Shown here one piece after another: positions 1 through 6,509 of a DNA stretch of 6,825 nt. Position 1 is the first letter of the stretch. The number at the start of each line of letters is the position of its first letter. Under the pieces are notes generated by a model. It worked only from the letters and a program-made list of their open reading frames with translations. It had not been told where the DNA came from and did no database searches. The stretch comes from Halobacteroidaceae bacterium (GTDB lineage Bacteria; Bacillota; Halanaerobiia; B1SED10-174): the NCBI GenBank assembly GCA_003550445.1, contig PUKG01000221.1:1-6825 (forward strand), in the 5' to 3' direction. A program made the translations under genes and the position numbers.

Positions 1-615
1 AAAACCGAAATATCTATTAACTATGCACTTTCCAGGAAAACCCCTCCCTTTTTACTTGACCTTGACGTTGTAAAACCCTATTTTCGCCTCAGAGAAGCGG
101 AAAAAACCTTGGATCAGGCGGGGATTGATTTAATTTATCCCAGGAGCATGCCCCAGGCCGATCTTCCCATAATAACTTCCGATATTTTTCGGGCTCTAGA
201 GGATCCTGATAGGGAAACTATTATTGATGTTGGGGGAGATGATGATGGGGCAAGAGTGCTCGGGAGCTTGGGTAGGCATTTAACTCCCGGGAATTATGAG
301 CTTATTATGGTAATAAACCCTTATAGACCTTTTTCCTCAAGTAAGGGAAACCTGATTGAACTAAAGGCTGCTATTGAAAGCGCTTCACGTCTACAGGTTA
401 CCCATTTTGTTGCCAATGGAAACCTGGGTAAGGAGACTTCTTCCCAGGAGGTAGAAGAAAGTTATAACATGGTTGAAGCCCTTGCCAGAGAGCAGGGAAT
501 TCCGATTAAATTTACTGCGGTTTTGCATGAACTGATTCCGGAAATTGATATTCCGGGGGAAATTTTGCCTGTAAAAATCCACCTGAACCCCCCCTGGGCG
601 GTGGGAGGGAAATAA
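1..615 (+). CDS. MinD/ParA-like P-loop NTPase (5'-truncated by window edge)
   Basis: The frame is open from the first base, so the gene begins upstream; 204 residues and a TAA stop are visible. The first residues (KTEISINYAL) look like the end of a Walker A loop, GxGxGKT, with its glycines lost to the window edge. Next come LLDLDVVKPYFRLRE (visible residues 18-32, with the paired Asp of a MinD/CobQ-type Walker A' segment) and TIIDVGGDDDGAR (73-85, Walker B-like). This is the pattern of SIMIBI-class P-loop NTPases usually annotated as CobQ/CobB/MinD/ParA nucleotide-binding proteins. No membrane segment is evident, so it is probably cytosolic. Its substrate is unknown to me. A TTG at 109 could be read as a start, but strong homology-like motifs lie upstream of it. 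The stop is 2 bases before the activator gene, so the two are probably co-transcribed and may be translationally coupled. Confidence 0.8.
   Translation, partial: KTEISINYALSRKTPPFLLDLDVVKPYFRLREAEKTLDQAGIDLIYPRSMPQADLPIITSDIFRALEDPDRETIIDVGGDDDGARVLGSLGRHLTPGNYELIMVINPYRPFSSSKGNLIELKAAIESASRLQVTHFVANGNLGKETSSQEVEESYNMVEALAREQGIPIKFTAVLHELIPEIDIPGEILPVKIHLNPPWAVGGK
603..609 (+). promoter_or_regulatory. Ribosome binding site of the activator gene inside the upstream gene
   Basis: GGGAGGG lies 8 bases before the ATG at 618 and within the last codons of the NTPase gene, whose TAA is at 613-615. No space remains for a separate promoter between the genes, which supports co-transcription of the regulator with the upstream gene. 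A promoter inside the upstream coding sequence cannot be excluded. Confidence 0.7.
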
Positions 616-617
616 AA

Positions 618-2192
618 ATGAAAGTTCTAATTCCTGATTCCCTGCAAAGCTGGCAGAGCTTTATTCAGCAACTTGAATTAATGAGGGGAATAGAGGTTTA
701 CCGGGAAGAGGTAACAAACAAAGAATTTGATTTGATTATAAAGCTCCAATCAAGTGGAAAAGAAGCAGAGTTACCGCCTCCTTTTCAGAAATTTTTGGCA
801 GTACTTAATTCTAACCCCCTTCAAGGGGAAAGCCTGCAAATGCTTCAGGCTATAATTGATTCTGCCCAGGATGCTATTTCTGTTGTCGATGAGAATGGAA
901 GGGGCTTGCTTATTAACCCTGCTTATTCCAGAATGACTGGTTTAACGGAAAAAGATGTTATAGGACGCCCGGCAACAGTTGATATCGCTGAAGGGGAAAG
1001 CATGCATTACAAGGTTTTACAAACAGGAAAGCCTGTTTCGGGGGTTCCCCTAAAAGTTGGCCCGCAAAAAAGGGATGTAATTGTAAATGTTGCCCCTATT
1101 ATTATAAACGGGAAGTTGCGGGGAAGCGTTGGAGTTATTCATGATATCTCGGAATTAAAAAAACTATCCGATGAATTGGACCGGGCTAATTGGATGCTTC
1201 GTAGGCTTCGGGCAAAATATGCCTTTGAGGATATTATAGGTTCAAGCCCTAAAATGGACAGGGTTATTGAGCAGGCAAAAAAAGCTTCCCAGACCCCCGT
1301 AACGGTTTTGCTCAGAGGAGAAAGCGGAACGGGAAAAGAGTTTTTTGCCCACGCAATCCATAACGAGAGCAAAAGGAGTAAAGCCCAGTTTATAAGGGTT
1401 AATTGTCCAGCAATACCTGATTCCCTTATTGAGAGTGAACTTTTTGGGTACAAGGAAGGAGCTTTTACCGGGGCCCGTCCCGGAGGAAAGAAAGGGCTTT
1501 TTTCTGAGGCCAATAATGGAACTATCTTTCTTGATGAGGTTGCAAAAATGGATTTTCAAATGCAGGCCAAACTATTGCGGGTCCTTCAGGAAAAAGAATT
1601 TACTCCCGTGGGGGGGACTGAACCAGAAACGGTCAATGTAAGGGTAATTGTTGCTACTAATGCTAACTTAGAAGAAGAAGTTCGGAAGGGAAATTTCCGA
1701 GAAGATCTTTATTATCGGTTAAATGTTTTTCCGATATACCTTCCTCCTTTGCGGGAGAGAAAATCAGATCTTCCAGAACTTGTTAACCACCTGATAAAAA
1801 GATTTAACCAGGAGTATGGACGAATGGTAAAAAAATGCAATTCTGAAGCCCTCCAGCTCTTACAGGAATACGACTGGCCCGGGAATGTCAGGGAACTGGA
1901 AAATGTTGTAGGAAGGGCAATGATTGAGGTTGATTATAATTCCGAAGTATTAGAGGCACACCATTTTCCCGCCCTTGGACTTGCTTACAGACTTGATGAT
2001 ACTCAGGTAGGGGAAGAAGAACCTATCACAGATGGTCGACTGGATTTAAAAGATGCTTTGGATAGAAAAGAAAGGGAGGTATTAAGGAGGGCTCTTTCAT
2101 TAAGCAACGGAAATCGGAAAATGGCAGCCGAAAAAATGGGAATTTCTGAGCGCAACCTGTATTATAAAATGAAAAAGCACAACCTTGAATGA
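618..2192 (+). CDS. bkdR: Sigma-54-dependent transcriptional activator, BkdR-like (PAS, AAA+, Fis-type HTH)
   Basis: This 524-residue protein should drive open-complex formation by sigma-54 RNA polymerase. Residues 1-70 match no domain I recognise. Residues about 74-180 form a PAS domain (IIDSAQDAISVVDENGRGL...), followed by a short linker helix. The AAA+ domain covers about 205-435: Walker A GESGTGKE (234-241), an intact sigma-54-contacting GAFTGA loop (281-286), Walker B GTIFLDE (301-307), REDLYYRLNVF (361-371, arginine-finger region) and WPGNVREL (420-427, sensor II). A Fis-type HTH ends the protein (about 497-522, NRKMAAEKMGISERNLYYKM). The ATG follows GGGAGGG at 603-609. Because the next operon has a sigma-54 promoter and encodes branched-chain acid catabolism, the likely role is that of Bacillus BkdR, sensing an amino acid or 2-oxoacid through PAS. 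The family is near certain; the symbol rests on context, since B. subtilis BkdR is longer (about 690 residues). Confidence 0.9.
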   Translation: MKVLIPDSLQSWQSFIQQLELMRGIEVYREEVTNKEFDLIIKLQSSGKEAELPPPFQKFLAVLNSNPLQGESLQMLQAIIDSAQDAISVVDENGRGLLINPAYSRMTGLTEKDVIGRPATVDIAEGESMHYKVLQTGKPVSGVPLKVGPQKRDVIVNVAPIIINGKLRGSVGVIHDISELKKLSDELDRANWMLRRLRAKYAFEDIIGSSPKMDRVIEQAKKASQTPVTVLLRGESGTGKEFFAHAIHNESKRSKAQFIRVNCPAIPDSLIESELFGYKEGAFTGARPGGKKGLFSEANNGTIFLDEVAKMDFQMQAKLLRVLQEKEFTPVGGTEPETVNVRVIVATNANLEEEVRKGNFREDLYYRLNVFPIYLPPLRERKSDLPELVNHLIKRFNQEYGRMVKKCNSEALQLLQEYDWPGNVRELENVVGRAMIEVDYNSEVLEAHHFPALGLAYRLDDTQVGEEEPITDGRLDLKDALDRKEREVLRRALSLSNGNRKMAAEKMGISERNLYYKMKKHNLE

Positions 2193-2199
2193 AAAAACT

Positions 2200-2230
2200 T
2201 TCCTGCAAAAAGTTGCACAAACCGCAGGAA
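2200..2230. repeat. Inverted repeat TTCCTGC-N17-GCAGGAA
   Basis: TTCCTGC (2200-2206) and GCAGGAA (2224-2230) are exact reverse complements separated by 17 bases, and enclose most of the smaller TGCAA/TTGCA palindrome. There is no T-run after the right arm, so it is not a terminator alone. It could be a DNA site for a dimeric activator or a hairpin at the 3' end of the activator mRNA. Its centre is about 92 bases before the predicted start point of the operon. Confidence 0.4.
2204..2217. promoter_or_regulatory. Candidate activator-binding palindrome TGCAA-N4-TTGCA
   Basis: TGCAA (2204-2208) and TTGCA (2213-2217) form a perfect 5-bp inverted repeat with a 4-bp gap, just after the activator stop codon. 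Its centre lies about 97 bases upstream of the start point predicted from the sigma-54 promoter, within the usual range for upstream activating sequences of Fis-HTH activators. Only one clear copy is seen, and a second inverted repeat overlaps it, so the assignment is an inference from position and symmetry. Confidence 0.4.
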
Positions 2231-2249
2231 GCTGCAGAAGAGCCTGGCG

Positions 2250-2281
2250 AGAACCCCAGATTTGACCGGGGTTCTTTTTTT
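2250..2281 (+). terminator. Intrinsic (Rho-independent) terminator after the activator gene
   Basis: The 8-bp stem AGAACCCC (2250-2257) / GGGGTTCT (2268-2275) has a 10-base loop, and the T-run covers 2275-2281. It lies 58 bases beyond the activator stop codon and ends exactly where the -24 element of the next promoter begins. It should stop transcription from the NTPase-activator unit, leaving the catabolic operon dependent on its own promoter. Confidence 0.88.
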
Positions 2282-2296
2282 GGTACAAGTTTTGCT
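2281..2296 (+). promoter_or_regulatory. Sigma-54 (RpoN/SigL) -24/-12 promoter of the catabolic operon
   Basis: TGGTAC (2281-2286), 5 bases, then TTGCT (2292-2296) matches the sigma-54 consensus TGGCAC-N5-TTGCW with one change (C to T at the fourth base). The invariant GG (2282-2283) and GC (2294-2295) have exactly the required spacing of 12. The start point should be near 2307, giving a leader of about 29 bases. A sigma-54 activator gene directly upstream and the known SigL control of the Bacillus bkd operon both support it. Confidence 0.85.
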
Positions 2297-2318
2297 TTAA
2301 TATATTTTGAAAAGAAAC

Positions 2319-2329
2319 AGGAGGGAGGG
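2319..2329 (+). promoter_or_regulatory. Ribosome binding site that fixes the start of dehydrogenase 1
   Basis: AGGAGGGAGGG, a doubled Shine-Dalgarno sequence, ends 6 bases before the ATG at 2336. It lies downstream of the predicted transcription start near 2307, so only the ATG at 2336, not the earlier in-frame ATG at 2189, can be used from the sigma-54 transcript. Confidence 0.85.
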
Positions 2330-2335
2330 TATCAA

Positions 2336-3418
2336 ATGGAAATTTTTAAAGAAATGGCGAAAGAAGGCCATGAACAGCTTTTTCTCTGCCAGCACAAGAA
2401 ATCTGGCCTAAAAGGAATTATTGCGATTCATAACACTGTTTTGGGACCGGGGCTTGGAGGGTGCAGAATGTGGAAATACCCCAATGAGGACGAAGCAATT
2501 TATGATGCATTGCGCCTGGCAAAAGGAATGACTTATAAGTCTGCCGCAACAGGGGTTGACTTTGGTGGAGCAAAGGCGGTAATTTACGCTGACCCCAAAA
2601 AAGACAAGTCAGAAAATCTCTTTCGCGCAATGGGACGTTTTGTAGAGGGACTGAAAGGTCGCTTCTCAACAGGAACTGATGTAGGGACTGTTTTTGAAGA
2701 TTTTGTGGTAATGGGAAGAGAAACTGATTTTGTTGGAGCTTTGCCGGAAGAATATGGAGGTAGCGGCGATACCTCTGTCATTACAGCCTATGGAACCTGG
2801 AAAGGCTTAAAAGCCTGTGCTAAGGAAAAATACGGAACTGATAGCCTTGAAGGGTTAAAAGTGGCGGTTCAAGGGGTTGGAAAAGTTGGTCACAAACTTG
2901 TAGGACACCTTTCCGAAGAAGGATCGGAAATTGTAGTTTCTGACGTTAATCAGGAATACATTGAACGAATTAAAAAAGATTTCCCCGAAGTGGAAGTTGT
3001 AGATCCCGAAAAAATCTATGATGTTGAATGTCATATTTTTTCTCCAAATGCCCTGGGTAGTGTTGTTAATGATGACACAATTGATCGTTTTAACTGTGAA
3101 ATTATTGGGGGTGCTGCCAACAACGTCCTTGCCGAAGAAGATAAACACGGCGAAGCCCTGGAAAAGAAAGGCATCCTTTATGCACCGGATTATGTGATTA
3201 ATGCTGGGGGATTGATCCAGGTTGCTGATGAAACAGCTGAAGAGGAATACAGCAAAGAAAGGGCTTTCAAAAAAGCTGACGGGATTTACGACATGCTTTT
3301 AGAAGTATTTCGCCTTGCCCGGGAAAACCAGATACCTACCCTAAAGGCTGCTGATATGATGGCCGAAAATCGAATTGAAGGAGTATCCCAGATAAAAAGA
3401 ATTTTTCCAGGGAAGTAA
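2336..3418 (+). CDS. NAD-dependent amino-acid dehydrogenase 1 (Glu/Leu/Phe/Val family, PheDH-like active site)
   Basis: This 360-residue protein should oxidatively deaminate a hydrophobic L-amino acid to its 2-oxoacid in the cytosol. Substrate-binding Lys68 (GMTYK), catalytic Lys80 and Asp115 (TDVGT) fall on the numbering I recall for Bacillus leucine dehydrogenase. The Rossmann fold has GVGKVG (180-185), and Asp203 after the second strand suggests NAD+ rather than NADP+. The catalytic loop reads GGAK, not the usual GGGK. Several stretches resemble Bacillus phenylalanine dehydrogenase as I remember it: TGTD (112-115), EDFV (121-124), YGGSGDTS (140-147), VVNDDTID (243-250) and NAGGLIQVADE (289-299). 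Pocket positions 113 and 293 are Gly and Leu, as in PheDH, rather than the Ala and Val of LeuDH. An in-frame ATG at 2189 would add 49 residues, but that stretch runs through the terminator and promoter. The gene is first in the operon. Family is certain, substrate is not. Confidence 0.93.
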   Translation: MEIFKEMAKEGHEQLFLCQHKKSGLKGIIAIHNTVLGPGLGGCRMWKYPNEDEAIYDALRLAKGMTYKSAATGVDFGGAKAVIYADPKKDKSENLFRAMGRFVEGLKGRFSTGTDVGTVFEDFVVMGRETDFVGALPEEYGGSGDTSVITAYGTWKGLKACAKEKYGTDSLEGLKVAVQGVGKVGHKLVGHLSEEGSEIVVSDVNQEYIERIKKDFPEVEVVDPEKIYDVECHIFSPNALGSVVNDDTIDRFNCEIIGGAANNVLAEEDKHGEALEKKGILYAPDYVINAGGLIQVADETAEEEYSKERAFKKADGIYDMLLEVFRLARENQIPTLKAADMMAENRIEGVSQIKRIFPGK

Positions 3419-3432
3419 GGAGGCTCTTGGGA

Positions 3433-4515
3433 ATGAGCAAAAAAATTCTGGTTTTAAATCCCGGTTCAACTTCAACGAAAATTGCTGTTTGGGATGATGG
3501 GAAAGGAATAATTTTTGATGAAAATATTCAACATCCCATTAAAGAGATGGAAAGATTTCCTGAAATTCCCGATCAATTAGATTACCGAGTTGAAGTGGTC
3601 CGGAATTTTTTGCAGGAACAGGGTTATAAAATCACGGATTTTGTAGCAGTTGCTGCACGAGGTGGGTTATTAAAACCTCTTGCTGGTGGAACCTATGAAG
3701 TAAATGAAAAGATGAAAAAGGATTTAAAAGTAGGGGTTCAGGGCCAGCACCCCTCAAACCTCGCGGGTTTAATGGGTTATGAACTTACAAAAGAAGATAA
3801 TTTACCAGTTTTCATTACCGATCCCGTTTCTGTTGATGAATTTACTCCCTTGGCTCGTTACTCAGGAATCCCGGAAATCCAACGCCGCTCCCTTGGACAT
3901 GCTTTAAACATAAAAGCAGTGGCTAGAAAAGTGGCTGAGGAAAAAGGAAAAGCACTTGATGAATTTAATGCTGTGGTTGCCCATCTGGGTGGGGGTATTT
4001 CGATAGCAGCTCTGGAAAAAGGACGAATTGTTGATGTAAATAATGCTAATGAAATGGGTCCTTATTCTCCAGAAAGAACAGGTGGATTACCTGTTGGCGA
4101 TCTTGTAAAAATGGCTTTCAGCGGAGACTATAATCCAAGAGAATTGCGGAACAAAATTACCCGCCGGGGAGGCTTACTTGCTTACCTGGGAACAAATGAC
4201 TGCCAGGAAATTGAAAATCAAATTTCTTCTGGAAATAAAAAGGCCAAAAAAGTCTACGAGGGCATGATATATCAGATTAGCAAGGAAATTGGCATGGTTG
4301 CTACAGTCTTAAAAGGGGAAGTGGACCAAATTATCCTGACTGGTGGTATTGCTCATTCTGATTACCTTACAAAAGGCATAACAGCCCGGGTGGAATTTAT
4401 TGCTCCTGTTAAGATAGTCCCTGGATCTATGGAGATGGAAGCCCTTGCCCTTGGTGCTTATCGGGTTCTTTCCGGAGTTGAGAAAGCAAAAAAATATGGC
4501 GAGGAGGTGGAGTGA
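3433..4515 (+). CDS. buk: Butyrate kinase family (branched-chain fatty acid kinase), copy 1
   Basis: This 360-residue cytosolic enzyme of the acetokinase/ASKHA superfamily has the normal length for butyrate kinase. It should transfer phosphate from an acyl-phosphate to ADP, giving a short-chain acid and ATP. Visible motifs are LVLNPGSTSTK (6-16, phosphate-1 loop), AARGGLLKPLAGGTYEVNE (74-92), HPSNLAG (106-112), VVAHLGGGISIA (181-192, phosphate-2), ERTGGLP (214-220), ILTGGIAHS (301-309, adenosine region) and MEMEALALGAYR (333-344). The ATG at 3433 has AAGGAGG (3417-3423) nine bases before it; a TTG at 3427 would leave only three. Residues 17-60 differ considerably from copy 2: QHP at 33-35 replaces the RHS seen there. 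The upstream dehydrogenase ends 14 bases away, and the stop overlaps the ptb start. The acid used could be isobutyrate, isovalerate, 2-methylbutyrate, butyrate or an aromatic acid. Confidence 0.92.
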   Translation: MSKKILVLNPGSTSTKIAVWDDGKGIIFDENIQHPIKEMERFPEIPDQLDYRVEVVRNFLQEQGYKITDFVAVAARGGLLKPLAGGTYEVNEKMKKDLKVGVQGQHPSNLAGLMGYELTKEDNLPVFITDPVSVDEFTPLARYSGIPEIQRRSLGHALNIKAVARKVAEEKGKALDEFNAVVAHLGGGISIAALEKGRIVDVNNANEMGPYSPERTGGLPVGDLVKMAFSGDYNPRELRNKITRRGGLLAYLGTNDCQEIENQISSGNKKAKKVYEGMIYQISKEIGMVATVLKGEVDQIILTGGIAHSDYLTKGITARVEFIAPVKIVPGSMEMEALALGAYRVLSGVEKAKKYGEEVE

Positions 4516-5408
4516 TGTTAAGGTCCTTAGAGGAATTATTAAAAGCTGCTCAGACAAGTCCCAAAGCAAAAATGGCAGTTGCCGCAGCGGCTGATAGCGA
4601 GGTTTTGGCAGCAGTAAGAGATGCTGAAACCAGCGGGATGATAGAGCCTGTACTTGTTGGGGAAAAAACAGCCATAATTGAAGCGGGGAAAAAAGCCAAC
4701 TTTGAGGTAGACCCCAGCTGGATTGTTGACTACTCTGATCCCAATGAAATTGCTCATAAAACCATGGAACTGGTTGCAGAAGGCAAGGCAGATTTTTTGA
4801 TGAAGGGATTGATTGGAACTTCTACTCTTTTACGAGCCCTTTTAACCAAGGAATATGGGCTTCGAAGAGACCGGCTTTTAAGCCACCTTTCTGTAATGGA
4901 TGTGGGGTTGGGAAGATTGCTCATAATGACTGACGGGGCGATGAACATTGCTCCCGACCTGGAAAAAAAGGCTCAGATAATTTCAAATGCTGCTGAAGTA
5001 GCCCAGAAACTTGGAATTGAACAACCCAAAGTTGCTCCCCTGGCAGCTGTGGAAGTTGTAAATCCTGATATGCAGGCGACTCTGGAAGCTGCTGCCCTTT
5101 CGAAGATGGCCGACCGGGGTCAGATAAAGGGAGTTATTGTTGATGGCCCCCTTGCCCTCGATAATGCGGTAAACGAAGAAGCAGCACGGCATAAAGGTAT
5201 TACCAGCCAGGTTGCCGGGAAAGCTGATATTTTGCTGATGCCGGACATTGAAGCAGGGAACGTTTTTTACAAGGCCATGCTTTATCTCGGTGGGTATCGG
5301 GCTGCCAGTATTGTGGTGGGGGCCAGGGTACCGGTAGTACTGACTTCCCGAGCGGATGATGCCCAGACAAAATTATTATCAATAGGCCTGGGGAAAATGG
5401 CCATTTGA
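4515..5408 (+). CDS. ptb: Phosphate butyryltransferase (phosphotransbutyrylase)
   Basis: This 297-residue cytosolic enzyme exchanges CoA for phosphate on butyryl-CoA or branched-chain acyl-CoA, making the acyl-phosphate used by butyrate kinase. It belongs to the PTA/PTB family and is close to the roughly 300-residue length of Bacillus and Clostridium Ptb. Seen are FLMKGLIGTSTLLRALL (94-110), SHLSVMDV (123-130), IMTDGAMNIAPDL (137-149), VIVDGPLALDNAV (207-219), LMPDIEAGNVFYK (241-253) and VVLTSRADDAQTKL (274-287). The ATG shares its A with the TGA of buk (TGATG), so the two genes are probably translationally coupled; GAGGAGG (4501-4507) is a well-placed RBS. A GTG one codon earlier is a weaker start. 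Only one ptb is visible for two kinases, so it probably serves both; a second copy beyond the right edge cannot be excluded. Confidence 0.94.
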   Translation: MLRSLEELLKAAQTSPKAKMAVAAAADSEVLAAVRDAETSGMIEPVLVGEKTAIIEAGKKANFEVDPSWIVDYSDPNEIAHKTMELVAEGKADFLMKGLIGTSTLLRALLTKEYGLRRDRLLSHLSVMDVGLGRLLIMTDGAMNIAPDLEKKAQIISNAAEVAQKLGIEQPKVAPLAAVEVVNPDMQATLEAAALSKMADRGQIKGVIVDGPLALDNAVNEEAARHKGITSQVAGKADILLMPDIEAGNVFYKAMLYLGGYRAASIVVGARVPVVLTSRADDAQTKLLSIGLGKMAI

Positions 5409-5433
5409 ATTAAACCTCAAGGAGGGAAAAATA

Positions 5434-6498
5434 ATGGAAAAATTTGATTACATGGAAAAGTATGATTTTGAACAACTGGTGTTTACCTATGATGAAACTT
5501 CTGGTTTGAAGGCCTTGATTTGTATTCATGATACCACCCTTGGGCCTGCTCTGGGGGGAACCCGGATGTGGGTTTATGAAAAAGAAGATGAAGCAATTGA
5601 GGATGTAATGCGCCTGGCCCGTGGAATGACTTACAAGGCTGCTGTTGCCGGTTTAAATCTTGGCGGAGGAAAAGGTGTTGTAATTGGTGATCCCAAAAAG
5701 GACAAGAGCGAAGAGTTGTGGCGGGCTTTTGGCCGGGCTGTCCAGAGCCTAAACGGCCGCTATATTACTGCTGAAGATGTTGGAACTTCACCCCATGATA
5801 TGAACTATGTGGCCATGGAAACCGACTCGGTAGTGGGTCTGATGGGAACAAGTGGAGATCCCTCTCCTTTTACTGCCAAAGGAGTGTATCATGGATTGCA
5901 GGCCTGTGCTGAAAAGCTATATGGAAGCCGCAGCCTGAAAGGTAAAAAAGTAGCAGTTCAGGGTGTTGGAAGCGTCGGATATTATCTGGTCAAGCACCTT
6001 GTTGAAGACGAAGGAGCAGAAGTTGTAGTAACAGACATTGATGAAGAAAGAGTCAAAAAAGTTGTGGATGAATTTGGGGTTAAAGCTGTGGGCACTGACG
6101 AGATTTACAGCGTGGATATGGATATTTTTGCTCCCTGTGCTCTCGGTGCAGTTATTAATGACAAAACCCTTCCCCAGCTCAAGTGTAAAATTGTAGGCGG
6201 AGGAGCGAATAACGTCCTGGCTGAAGAGCGTCACGGGGAAGAAATCGAGAAAAAAGGAATTCTTTATGCCCCTGATTATGTAATTAACGCTGGTGGATTG
6301 ATTAATGTTGCCGATGAACTAAAGGGATATAATAAAGAAAGAGCTTTAAAGTCAGTTGAAGAAATTTATAATAGTGTTAAAATGGTTCTTGAAATCGCTG
6401 AGAGAGATAATATACCTACCTATAAGGCTGCTGACCGATTGGCAGAAGAGCGTATTGAAAAAATGGGAAGAGTTCGCAGCAACTATATCAAACGCTAG
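5434..6498 (+). CDS. bcd: Leucine dehydrogenase-type amino-acid dehydrogenase 2
   Basis: This 354-residue cytosolic enzyme is expected to convert leucine, valine or isoleucine plus NAD+ to the branched 2-oxoacid, ammonia and NADH. It keeps the standard family motifs: GGTRMW (41-46), GMTYK with Lys68, GLNLGGGK with catalytic Lys80, YITAEDVGT (110-118, Asp115), GDPSPFTAKG (141-150), GVGSVG (177-182, NAD loop), Asp201 after the second strand (NAD+ preference) and NAGGLINVADE (285-295). The pocket has Ala113, as in leucine dehydrogenase, but Leu289 where Bacillus LeuDH has Val. It lacks about three residues near 137, in a loop present in dehydrogenase 1 and in the Bacillus enzyme. The ATG follows AAGGAGGG (5419-5426) by seven bases. 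The gene lies 25 bases after ptb and 11 before kinase 2. Leucine dehydrogenase is the best call; broad branched-chain specificity is likely. Confidence 0.92.
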   Translation: MEKFDYMEKYDFEQLVFTYDETSGLKALICIHDTTLGPALGGTRMWVYEKEDEAIEDVMRLARGMTYKAAVAGLNLGGGKGVVIGDPKKDKSEELWRAFGRAVQSLNGRYITAEDVGTSPHDMNYVAMETDSVVGLMGTSGDPSPFTAKGVYHGLQACAEKLYGSRSLKGKKVAVQGVGSVGYYLVKHLVEDEGAEVVVTDIDEERVKKVVDEFGVKAVGTDEIYSVDMDIFAPCALGAVINDKTLPQLKCKIVGGGANNVLAEERHGEEIEKKGILYAPDYVINAGGLINVADELKGYNKERALKSVEEIYNSVKMVLEIAERDNIPTYKAADRLAEERIEKMGRVRSNYIKR

Positions 6499-6509
6499 GA
6501 GTGGGGAAT

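Noticed and set aside
109..111. TTG as start of the first gene.
   Set aside because: The frame is open to the window edge, and the upstream part encodes Walker A remnant and DLDVVKPYFR motifs, so the gene is truncated rather than short.
1139..1559. Long open frames on the minus strand inside the activator gene, and similar ones inside the other genes.
   Set aside because: They lie wholly within strongly supported + strand genes, have no recognisable motif, and are expected antisense shadows.
2189..2335. A 49-residue N-terminal extension of dehydrogenase 1 from an ATG overlapping the activator stop codon.
   Set aside because: It would translate through the terminator stem and the sigma-54 promoter, lies upstream of the predicted transcript start, resembles no dehydrogenase sequence, and the ATG at 2336 has an excellent RBS and the usual family length.
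3427..3432. TTG start for kinase copy 1.
   Set aside because: It is only 3 bases from AAGGAGG, whereas the ATG at 3433 is 9 bases away and gives the standard N-terminus before LVLNPGSTSTK.
4512..4514. GTG start for ptb, one codon before the ATG.
   Set aside because: The ATG at 4515 has better RBS spacing (about 7 bases from GGAGG) and forms the common TGATG coupling with the upstream stop.
5383..5433. Possible separate promoter for dehydrogenase 2 in the 25-base gap after ptb, including GGCC repeats at the ptb end.
   Set aside because: I see no -24/-12 pair with correct GG/GC spacing, and the GGCC repeats are in coding sequence; the gap holds little beyond the RBS.
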